Source: Avispirillum sp959601495
GTDB taxonomy: Bacteria; Bacillota; Clostridia; Oscillospirales; CAG-272
NCBI GenBank assembly: GCA_959601495.1
Contig: CAUGPT010000038.1
Span: forward strand, 1-17,849
Direction: 5' to 3'
DNA length: 17,849 bases
Part shown: one piece after another, positions 7,307-13,451 of the stretch
Position numbering within the stretch: position 1 is the first letter of the stretch
How the letters are laid out: the number at the start of each line of letters is the position of its first letter
Position numbers and translations under genes: made by a program
The notes under the pieces: model-generated
Seen by the model: only the letters and a program-made list of their open reading frames with translations
What the model was told of the DNA's origin: nothing
Database searches by the model: none

Positions 7307-7909
7307 TCACCGGCTGCGCCGCCCCAGATAGCGAAGCACCCGACTTTTGTATTCCGCGTACGGCGCTCCGAATTCCCGGATCAGATACCGTTCCTCCTGC
7401 ACGATCTGCAAATGGAGCATGACTATCGCAAAGGCGGAAAAAAGCGCGGTCCATGGATTGCAATACAAAATGAGCACACCTATATATTGCAGATCAAATC
7501 CCAGAAAAGCCGGATTTCTGCTGTACCTGTATATACCGTTCGTTACCAGCTCGGTCTTGTCTTTTTCCGGTATGCCCGCCCGCCAGCTGTCCTTCATGCA
7601 GAGCACGGAGAGAAGAAAGACGGCGTCCCCGATCATCGCAACGAGAAATCCCGTAAAACGCGCACCTGAGGGGAGGCAGCTCCAACCGAAGCCTACGGAC
7701 AAAAGCTGTGCGGCGGGCGCACAGAGGGTAGCAATGCCCATAAGGACCTCGACTGTATGTATCGATCTTTCTTTTCTGCGTCCGATCTGCCGCGTTTGGA
7801 TCCCGCGGCGTCTCTGGGCAAGCATTTTCGCAAAGTAGATTCCGTAAAACACAGCCAGCGCGAGAAGCGCCAGCAATGAGTACGGCAGATGGTTTTCAAA
7901 ATTTTTCAT
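7307..7909 (-). CDS. Isoprenylcysteine carboxyl methyltransferase-like membrane protein
   Basis: A 200-residue protein with about four or five hydrophobic segments (roughly residues 9-30, 52-75, 85-105, 140-170). It carries the ICMT/phospholipid-methyltransferase signature near the C-terminus: TNGIYRYSRNPAFLGF (residues 123-138) and QEERYLIREFGAPYAEYKSRV (171-191). The RNP and EE residues shape the SAM pocket in this family. Bacterial members methylate lipids or unknown small molecules; prenylated proteins are not expected here. The ATG at 7909 overlaps the stop of a small open frame (ATGA). AAGGAGA is about 14 bases upstream, further than usual, so translational coupling is possible. Confidence 0.85.
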   Translation of the reverse strand: MKNFENHLPYSLLALLALAVFYGIYFAKMLAQRRRGIQTRQIGRRKERSIHTVEVLMGIATLCAPAAQLLSVGFGWSCLPSGARFTGFLVAMIGDAVFLLSVLCMKDSWRAGIPEKDKTELVTNGIYRYSRNPAFLGFDLQYIGVLILYCNPWTALFSAFAIVMLHLQIVQEERYLIREFGAPYAEYKSRVLRYLGRRSR

Positions 7910-8028
7910 CGGTTTCGACCCGTTCTCTCCTTATTTTTCTTATGTGCGCCTTGCTTTTCCCATTCCCCATGCAAGACGGGTATCGGGACGAAACTGCGCT
8001 CTTGACGGATCTCCCTCGCATATCTCAT
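7906..8028 (-). CDS. Possible 40-codon ORF coupled to the methyltransferase gene
   Basis: ATG at 8028 to TGA at 7908-7906 encodes 40 residues, basic at the C-terminus, and overlaps the next start as ATGA. It covers most of the otherwise empty 160-base gap below the TetR gene. It has no convincing ribosome binding site and I recognise no family. It may be a gene remnant or a coupling leader. Confidence 0.25.
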   Translation of the reverse strand: MRYAREIRQERSFVPIPVLHGEWEKQGAHKKNKERTGRNR

Positions 8029-8069
8029 TGCAAAGCCGTCTCGACTGCGCACTGTTTTCTCACCCGAAA

Positions 8070-8702
8070 TCACACTGACCCGTCGGATATCAGCGCGCCG
8101 AACGCCGCGTCGCGCTCAAACGTGCCCTCCGCAAATCCGGGTATCTCCTTAAGGGACTTGCAGATGCTGATGCTTATGCCCGTCAGAATCTGCCCGATCT
8201 CGGGATCGGAGTAGGGACAGTCGCCTGTTACGATCAGGGTCGACAGGCTGTGAACGACGAACCACAGATCGCGGAAATAGACATCCGCCTCCCCTGCGGT
8301 GAGGCGATATATGCTCATAAGTGTCGGACGGACAAGCTCCTGCAGATGTCTCATAGACCCCGTCGTGCTGTACTCTTTGTCCTGCGACGGCGTCAGGAAC
8401 AGAAACCTATATAGCTCCGGCTCTTCCCGCGCGAAGCGGATGTACTGCATGCCGACACCGTAAAACGGTATCTTTTCGTGCAGACCCGCCTCCGTATAGC
8501 TGTCGTACACGCGCACCGCGGCGCGGTATACCTCACTCTTCACCCCGTCCATGGAGCCGAACGCGGTAAAGATCGGCTGGGTGGAAGTACCCAGTTCGTC
8601 CGCCAGGGTTTTGGCACTCAGACCGTCGATGCCTTTTGAGCGCACGACCCGCAGCGCCGCGTCCGTCATTTCTTTTTTTGTAAACTTATTCTTCGGAGCC
8701 AT
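8070..8702 (-). CDS. TetR family transcriptional regulator
   Basis: A 210-residue protein. The N-terminal DNA-binding domain includes the helix-turn-helix LSAKTLADELGTSTQPIFTAF (about residues 28-48), in typical TetR form. It is followed by an all-helical ligand-binding and dimerisation domain of the usual size. The ATG at 8702 is preferred over a GTG at 8711, because AAAGGG lies 8 bases before the ATG but directly abuts the GTG. It is the first gene of a long minus-strand run and has its own consensus promoter. It may autoregulate and control the downstream methyltransferase. The ligand is unknown. Confidence 0.9.
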   Translation of the reverse strand: MAPKNKFTKKEMTDAALRVVRSKGIDGLSAKTLADELGTSTQPIFTAFGSMDGVKSEVYRAAVRVYDSYTEAGLHEKIPFYGVGMQYIRFAREEPELYRFLFLTPSQDKEYSTTGSMRHLQELVRPTLMSIYRLTAGEADVYFRDLWFVVHSLSTLIVTGDCPYSDPEIGQILTGISISICKSLKEIPGFAEGTFERDAAFGALISDGSV

Positions 8703-8727
8703 AGCCCGCACCCTTTCGTTTCAAAAG

Positions 8728-8741
8728 TATATTTTAATATA
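8728..8741. promoter_or_regulatory. Candidate operator palindrome in the TetR leader
   Basis: TATATT-TT-AATATA is a perfect 14-bp palindrome between the TetR promoter and start codon. GTATATT occurs both within it (8727-8733) and again at 8753-8759. Autoregulatory binding is an inference; AT-rich palindromes also arise by chance. Confidence 0.35.
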
Positions 8742-8763
8742 TAATGCCTGATGTATATTGACC

Positions 8764-8792
8764 ATTATACTTATAAAACATGCATCTGTCAA
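8764..8792 (-). promoter_or_regulatory. Consensus sigma-A promoter of the TetR gene
   Basis: On minus, perfect TTGACA (8792-8787), a 17-base spacer and perfect TATAAT (8769-8764). The start site would be near 8757, giving a 55-base leader. Confidence 0.85.
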
Positions 8793-8846
8793 TAGCTTAT
8801 CGCGAAAAATCAATGATTTTCCGCAGCACTCGGCACACATAATATT

Positions 8847-8884
8847 ATCGGGCGGTATCTCAAAACCGGCAGATACCGCCCGAT
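8847..8884. terminator. Hairpin after hcp
   Basis: A 14-bp perfect stem (8847-8860 with 8871-8884) and a ten-base loop, about 65 bases beyond the hcp stop. It has no clear U tract on minus, so it may act as a weak or factor-assisted terminator, or as an mRNA 3' end stabiliser. Confidence 0.6.
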
Positions 8885-8949
8885 GCGCCGCAGGGACAAC
8901 ACTGCGTGCGCCTTATATATTATTGCGGATCTTGCGCTCCGCTGCGCCG

Positions 8950-10554
8950 TTATCCGAGAAGCTCTGCCAGATCCTTTTTGGGAGCGGTGATGGGAGCAAT
9001 GCCGAAGTTTTCAACAAGATAGTTCAGCACATTGGGGGAAATAAACGCGGGCAGCGTGGGACCGAGACGGATATTCTTTATGCCGAGATGCAGAAGCGTC
9101 AAAAGTATGCACACGGCTTTCTGCTCGTACCACGAAAGCACCATTGACAGCGGCAGATCGTTCACCCCGCAGCCGAAAGCGTCTGCAAGGGCGAGCGCGA
9201 TCTGAATGGCGCTGTAAGCGTCGTTGCACTGACCCACATCCATAAGGCGCGGAAGGTCGCCGATCTCCCCGAGATCAAGGTCGTTGAAGCGGTACTTGCC
9301 GCAGGCAAGAGTCAGCACAACGGTGTCGGGCGGAGTCTTTTTTACGAACTCGGTGTAGTAGTTGCGGCCCGGGCGCGCTCCGTCGCAGCCCGCCACAAGG
9401 AAGAAATGCCTTATCGCGCCGGACTTCACCGCGTCGATTATCTTATCTGCCGCGCCGAGGACCGCGCCGCGCGCAAAGCCCGTCGTAACGGTGCTGCCGC
9501 CGTTGATGCCCGTAAACGTCCTGTCCTCGGAATAGCCGCCGAGCTCCAGTGCCTTACTTATGACAGGCGCGAAATTCTTGTCATCGCCGATGTGTACGAT
9601 CTCGGGATACGATACTACCGACGTTGTGAAAACCCGGTCGGAATAGCTTTTCTTCGGCGGCATGAGGCAGTTGGTGGTGAACAGTACGGGCGCGGGCAGA
9701 TCGGCAAATTCTTTTTGCTGGTTCTGCCATGCCGTGCCGAAATTGCCCTTGAGATGGGCATATTTTTTAAGCTCCGGATACCCGTGTGCGGGCAGCATTT
9801 CACCGTGGGTGTAAATATTTATGCCCTTGCCCTCCGTCTGCTCCAGAAGCAGCTTCAGATCGTGAAGATCATGACCCGAGATCACGATAAACGGTCCCTT
9901 TTCCACGCTAAGCGGAACGGTGACGGGAGTCGGCATACCGTAGGTCTCGGTGTTGGCGCGATCGAGCAGCGCCATGCACTGAAGGTTTACTTCGCCCACT
10001 TCTGTAACGACGGGCAAAAGCTCTCCCATGTCAAGATCCTCGCCGACGGTAAACAGCGCCTTTGCGAGAAATCGGTTCACTTTATCGTCGGTATAGCCGA
10101 GCACCATGGCATGGTGCGCGTAAGCCGCCATGCCGCGCACTCCGAAAAGTATAAGCGATTTCAGACTGCGTATGTCCTCCTGCGCATTCCAGAGCAGCGC
10201 CATATCGTAGTCGTCTGTGCGCCCGCACGACGAGGCGCAGGCGGAGCAGCCGGGCACAAGTCTCGCCCTCTCCGCCCGGACCCGATCTATCTGCTCACGA
10301 ATGGTCTGTTCGTTGAAGTTTACGTTTGTTACGGTGGTGAACAGCCCTTCGATTATAAGCCGCCATGTGCCGTCGTTTACATCGGTCGAGCTGTCGGTAG
10401 CCCTTGCCAGTCCTATAAGCGCGCCCGTCAGCTCGTCCTGAAGCCTTGCGACTTCGGCACTTTTACCGCAGACACCCGCACTTCCCGTGCAGCCGGTGCA
10501 GCCCGCGCAGCCCGCAGTCTGCTCACACTGAAAACAAAACATTTTATTTTCCAT
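8950..10554 (-). CDS. hcp: Hydroxylamine reductase / hybrid-cluster protein (Hcp)
   Basis: A 534-residue cytoplasmic protein of normal Hcp length. The N-terminal cysteine cluster (FCFQCEQTAGC, Cys7, 10, 16, with Cys19, 22, 29) would bind the cubane Fe-S cluster. Hybrid-cluster ligands lie in the later segments THGEMLPAHGYPE, TTNCLMPP, VAGCDGARPGRNYYTEF, LACGKYRFN and VGQCNDAYSAI. Hcp reduces nitric oxide or hydroxylamine and protects anaerobes from nitrosative stress. The ATG at 10554 has AGGA about 9 bases upstream. The start lies 20 bases after the stop of the upstream Fe-S protein gene, so the two form an operon. Confidence 0.97.
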   Translation of the reverse strand: MENKMFCFQCEQTAGCAGCTGCTGSAGVCGKSAEVARLQDELTGALIGLARATDSSTDVNDGTWRLIIEGLFTTVTNVNFNEQTIREQIDRVRAERARLVPGCSACASSCGRTDDYDMALLWNAQEDIRSLKSLILFGVRGMAAYAHHAMVLGYTDDKVNRFLAKALFTVGEDLDMGELLPVVTEVGEVNLQCMALLDRANTETYGMPTPVTVPLSVEKGPFIVISGHDLHDLKLLLEQTEGKGINIYTHGEMLPAHGYPELKKYAHLKGNFGTAWQNQQKEFADLPAPVLFTTNCLMPPKKSYSDRVFTTSVVSYPEIVHIGDDKNFAPVISKALELGGYSEDRTFTGINGGSTVTTGFARGAVLGAADKIIDAVKSGAIRHFFLVAGCDGARPGRNYYTEFVKKTPPDTVVLTLACGKYRFNDLDLGEIGDLPRLMDVGQCNDAYSAIQIALALADAFGCGVNDLPLSMVLSWYEQKAVCILLTLLHLGIKNIRLGPTLPAFISPNVLNYLVENFGIAPITAPKKDLAELLG

Positions 10555-10574
10555 AATTTAATTCCTCACTTTTT

Positions 10575-11303
10575 TCAGTCAAGTATTTTTCCGTCCGTGG
10601 ACACGGTCACCACCTGCCACGGAATAAATTTTCCGCTTCGGAGCAGCGCGGTTTTTGCCGCGTGCTCCAGCCCGCCGCAGCAGGGCACCTCCATGCGGAC
10701 AACGGTCACGCTTTTAATATCGTTATCGCGGATGATCTCCCCAAGCTTTTCCGAATAGTCTGCGCCGTCAAGCTTCGGACAGCCCACAAGCGTTATGTGT
10801 CCTTTGATAAAATCCTCGTGAAAGGCTGCATAAGCATACGCCGTACAGTCGGCGGCGATGAGCAGCTTTGCGCCGTCAAAATACGGTGCGTTTGTCGGAA
10901 CAAGCTTTATCTGCACGGGCCACTGTGACAGTCGGCTGACGGGTCTTGCCGAAGTCTCCGCGGCACAGGAGCCCTCCGCCTCCGCGTGCTCTATCTTTCG
11001 CGAACGGCTTCCGGGGCAGCCGCACGGCAGGGTCATTCCCTCTTTTTTCATTTTTTCCTGCATTTTTCGGCGCTTATTGTCCATGACCGCTTGTTCGTCA
11101 TAGGCAGCAGCCTCGCGCTCAACAAAGGTGATAGCCCCTGTGGGACACGCGGGCAGGCAGTCGCCCAGACCGTCGCAGTAGTCGTCGCGCATAAGCTTTG
11201 CCTTGCCGTCAACCATAGCAATGGCACCCTCGTGACACGCCGCGGCGCACGCTCCGCAGCCGTTGCATTTATCCTGATCAATTTCAATTATTCTTCTTTT
11301 CAT
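10575..11303 (-). CDS. frdX: 4Fe-4S ferredoxin-domain protein partnered with Hcp (FrdX-type)
   Basis: A 242-residue protein. Residues 1-60 form a two-cluster ferredoxin domain: Cys13, 16, 19, 23 (CNGCGACAAAC) and Cys43, 49, 53 (CDGLGDCLPACP), the second with an altered CxxxxxC spacing. A linker with LPCGCPGSRSRK follows, then a C-terminal domain with LIAADCTAYAYAAF, VGCPKLD and EVPCCGGL, whose cysteines may bind metal. In Clostridia this family is commonly encoded beside hcp and co-regulated by HcpR, so it probably delivers electrons to Hcp. The ATG at 11303 is chosen over 11333 because GGAGGG lies just upstream. It is the first gene of the frdX-hcp operon. Confidence 0.9.
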   Translation of the reverse strand: MKRRIIEIDQDKCNGCGACAAACHEGAIAMVDGKAKLMRDDYCDGLGDCLPACPTGAITFVEREAAAYDEQAVMDNKRRKMQEKMKKEGMTLPCGCPGSRSRKIEHAEAEGSCAAETSARPVSRLSQWPVQIKLVPTNAPYFDGAKLLIAADCTAYAYAAFHEDFIKGHITLVGCPKLDGADYSEKLGEIIRDNDIKSVTVVRMEVPCCGGLEHAAKTALLRSGKFIPWQVVTVSTDGKILD

Positions 11304-11315
11304 ATCAAGCCCTCC

Positions 11316-11344
11316 TTGATTTTTCGACCCCATTATAGTACAAT
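11316..11344 (+). promoter_or_regulatory. Candidate promoter of the hcpR-type regulator
   Basis: TTGATT (11316-11321), a 17-base spacer and TACAAT (11339-11344). The start site would be near 11351, so the palindrome at 11360-11373 lies just downstream of it. Confidence 0.5.
11332..11337 (-). promoter_or_regulatory. -10 box of the frdX-hcp operon
   Basis: Perfect TATAAT on minus with no recognisable -35 box. This is what is expected of an activator-dependent promoter. The start site would be near 11325. Confidence 0.65.
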
Positions 11345-11359
11345 AAAATCAACAAGTCG

Positions 11360-11373
11360 GTTGAATTTTCAAC
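11360..11373. promoter_or_regulatory. Palindrome GTTGAA-TT-TTCAAC, likely HcpR-type operator
   Basis: A perfect 14-bp palindrome in the divergent gap, centred 41.5 bases upstream of the inferred frdX start site. That is the classic class II position for Crp/Fnr activators. It also lies just downstream of the inferred start of the regulator gene. The binding factor is inferred from the neighbouring regulator. Confidence 0.6.
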
Positions 11374-11387
11374 GAAAGAGAAATATA

Positions 11388-12050
11388 ATGAAAAAATTTT
11401 TGTCCGTTATCAGATCTTCTCAGCTTTTCTCGGGAATTTCCGAGGATGAGCTTTCTGCCGTACTCTCCTGCCTCGGCACCAGGGAAGAAAGCTATGCCAA
11501 AGATACATTTCTGCTGCGCGTCGGCGACACTGTCGAGTCCATAGGGCTTGTGCTTTCCGGCAGCGTTCTTATAATACAGGAGGACATTTGGGGCAACCGC
11601 AATATCCTTTCAAAGGCGGGACCCGGGCAGACATTTGCCGCCGCATATGCCTGCGCCCCGGGATCCGTTCTGAATGTGAGCGTTGTTGCCGAAACTTCGG
11701 TTTCTGTCATGTTTCTGAACGTCAAGCGCGTTCTTACCGTATGTCCTTCCGCCTGCGCACACCATAACCGTATCGTACGCAACCTTCTCGGCGAGCTTGC
11801 CGAAAAGAATCTGCGCTTCGGCGAAAAGCTTGCGCATATGGGACAGCGCACGACGCGCTCAAAGCTCATGTCCTACTTTTCCGCAGAAGCGCAGCGGCTG
11901 GGCAAATATGAATTTGACATTCCCTTCTCCCGTCAGCAGCTTGCGGATTATCTTGCGGTGGAGCGCAGCGGACTTTCGCTTGAGCTCGGCAAAATGAAAA
12001 GGGATGGGCTGCTTGATTTTCACAAAAGCCATTTTGTTTTGAAGGTGTAA
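11388..12050 (+). CDS. hcpR: Crp/Fnr family regulator, HcpR-like
   Basis: A 220-residue protein. An N-terminal cyclic-nucleotide-binding-like beta barrel (about 10-120) is followed by a dimerisation helix (about 125-155) and a C-terminal winged helix. The recognition region is PFSRQQLADYLAVERSGLSL (residues 179-198). The N-terminal Cys cluster of E. coli Fnr is absent, so it does not sense oxygen through that kind of cluster; HcpR members respond to nitric oxide. The start at 11388 follows GAAAGAG. Its divergent position next to frdX-hcp, with a shared palindrome, makes regulation of that operon the simplest role. A strong hairpin follows at 12101-12139. Confidence 0.9.
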   Translation: MKKFLSVIRSSQLFSGISEDELSAVLSCLGTREESYAKDTFLLRVGDTVESIGLVLSGSVLIIQEDIWGNRNILSKAGPGQTFAAAYACAPGSVLNVSVVAETSVSVMFLNVKRVLTVCPSACAHHNRIVRNLLGELAEKNLRFGEKLAHMGQRTTRSKLMSYFSAEAQRLGKYEFDIPFSRQQLADYLAVERSGLSLELGKMKRDGLLDFHKSHFVLKV

Positions 12051-12100
12051 GGTTCGGCACACATCCGCCGCGCTCACGGGTTTCATTCAGCATACAATAT

Positions 12101-12139
12101 AAAAATCCCGCTGCAAAAATTTTTGCAGTGGGGATTTTT
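12101..12139. terminator. Intrinsic terminator after the hcpR-type gene
   Basis: AAAAATCCC (12101-12109) pairs with GGGATTTTT (12131-12139), and CTGCAAAA (12111-12118) with TTTTGCAG (12121-12128), with a small internal bulge. The T and A runs make it work in either direction. Confidence 0.85.
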
Positions 12140-12242
12140 ATGTATAGAAGGAGCCGCAGCGCCTTTCTAAAGTTTCCTTGGGCAGCGCCGAAGTCTGCCC
12201 CCATATGTAATAACACTTCCGATATTTACTGAGCTTGCCCGG

Positions 12243-12941
12243 CTACACTTCTGCGATAAGCACACCTTCCGTGTCAAGCTCAAGCCTCTTTTCGATTTTG
12301 CCGCTCACAAATAAAAATGCTCCGCCGCGGCTGAGCGGCTCTTCGGACAGCGGATTTACAAGCAGCGTTTTCCCGCACGCCTTCGCCGCCTGCTTTGCAT
12401 ATTCGCAGGACTCATGCCCGTCCAAATCAAAATTTACATAAACCGGCCAAATCAAAATGCCGTCAGAGTGAAAGACCTCAGGATATATCCACAGGTCTCC
12501 GCACAGAGCGACACTCATCTCCACGCCGTGAAACATAAAAGGCGAGGTATCCTTTCCCTCTTTATAGTGCTCATTTGTAATGTCATAATCTTTCCAGTTC
12601 TTGCTTATCCTGCGGTAGTTGTGAATAACGCAGCCGTTTTCTATCAGCGCATAAGAGGAGTATATATCCCGTCCGTCCTTTTCGATATATCCGATCATTA
12701 CGGCTTTGCCGTATTTTAGCGACAGCTCACAGATTTTTGCCATGGGCGGCGAGTCCTGCTCCGCGGCAAGCTCAATGTCTTTTGCATAATCTGATGTAAC
12801 GGCTGAAAAGCCCTGAAGAAAAGCTTCGCCGAAGCACACAAGGTCCGCGCCTTCGGACTTTTCAAGCGTTCTTTCGATCTGCCCGAGGTTAAAGCTTATG
12901 TCATTCATCCGACATTCGTATGAGGCAAGTCCGATCTTCAT
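12243..12941 (-). CDS. Nitrilase-superfamily carbon-nitrogen hydrolase
   Basis: A 232-residue cytoplasmic protein with the Glu-Lys-Cys catalytic triad in expected order: Glu39 (VCFGEAF), Lys114 (RRISKNW) and Cys147 (ALCGDLW). These enzymes cleave amides or nitriles through a thioester on the cysteine. The protein is shorter than most amidases of about 260-300 residues, but all motifs are present. The ATG at 12941 has AAAGGAG close upstream. It is monocistronic between a convergent regulator and a divergent promoter region. The substrate cannot be assigned. Confidence 0.87.
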   Translation of the reverse strand: MKIGLASYECRMNDISFNLGQIERTLEKSEGADLVCFGEAFLQGFSAVTSDYAKDIELAAEQDSPPMAKICELSLKYGKAVMIGYIEKDGRDIYSSYALIENGCVIHNYRRISKNWKDYDITNEHYKEGKDTSPFMFHGVEMSVALCGDLWIYPEVFHSDGILIWPVYVNFDLDGHESCEYAKQAAKACGKTLLVNPLSEEPLSRGGAFLFVSGKIEKRLELDTEGVLIAEV

Positions 12942-13028
12942 AGATTTTCTCCTTTTTTCAAAGTGCAATCGCCGTTGTCCTTAGATTCCGCAGTTAAGCT
13001 GAAAATGCAAGTCCGCAGTCTATGATTT

Positions 13029-13056
13029 ATTGTACCATAAAAAAAGCAAAGTGCAA
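13029..13056 (-). promoter_or_regulatory. Candidate promoter of the nitrilase-family gene
   Basis: On minus, TTGCAC (13056-13051), 16-base spacer, TACAAT (13034-13029). It predicts a leader of about 80 bases. Confidence 0.45.
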
Positions 13057-13229
13057 GAAAAAACAGAAAAGCAGCAGATCCCATCTCGCCTGCGGGCTCG
13101 GTCAGGGTCGGCTGCGGGCTGCGCAGGCATGGCGTTCACTGCAGCCCTCCTTGCGGTGGCCGCAATTTTCGCTCACTTTTCCCCCACGCTTTTCCCCCCC
13201 GCTTTCGCTTTGCGAGTTTTTGACCGCGC

Positions 13230-13336
13230 GCGTTTCACCCACTGCCTTTCTCCACCCCCGCGTTCGCCGCGCGTTTCACCCACTGCCTTTCTCCGTCCCC
13301 GCGTTCGCCGCGCGTTTCACCCACTGCCTTTCTCCG
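13230..13336. repeat. 41-bp tandem direct repeat, two full copies and one partial
   Basis: Copies start at 13230, 13271 and 13312. The first two differ at two bases; the third matches for 25 bases, then diverges. Each begins GCGTTTCACCCACTGCC and, where complete, ends CGTTCGCCGC. The surrounding 13090-13390 is pyrimidine-rich and I see no supported gene in it on either strand. Only promoters and this repeat fill the roughly 500-base gap. Confidence 0.85.
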
Positions 13337-13391
13337 CTCCACGCGCCCTCCAAACACTCAAGGCGGTTTTGCGAAATTTGTCGTTTGCATC

Positions 13392-13420
13392 TTGTCTTTT
13401 CGGGACGAATATGTTAAAAT
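13392..13420 (+). promoter_or_regulatory. Promoter of the enoate reductase-AcnX operon
   Basis: TTGTCT (13392-13397), 17-base spacer, TAAAAT (13415-13420). The start site would be near 13427. The operon's ribosome binding site AAAGGAGG (13435-13442) follows shortly. Confidence 0.65.
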
Positions 13421-13430
13421 ATTGTTAACA
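13412..13430. promoter_or_regulatory. Candidate operator TGTTAA-N7-TTAACA over the -10 box and start site
   Basis: An inverted repeat with six-base arms covers the -10 box and inferred start site, a position suited to repression. The half-sites resemble those of the redox repressor Rex, but the spacer is seven bases instead of the usual four, so the assignment is tentative. Confidence 0.35.
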
Positions 13431-13451
13431 GAATAAAGGAGGTCTATCGCA

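Noticed and set aside
7116..7463. N-terminal extension of the GNAT acetyltransferase
   Set aside because: It overlaps the methyltransferase in another frame and has no GNAT features; a good start with a binding site exists at 7115.
9406..10758. Open frame of 450 codons on plus opposite hcp
   Set aside because: It mirrors the codon structure of hcp and frdX and matches no protein family; hcp is certain on the minus strand.
13230..13336. CRISPR array
   Set aside because: The repeats are contiguous tandem units without unique spacers, and no cas genes are present.
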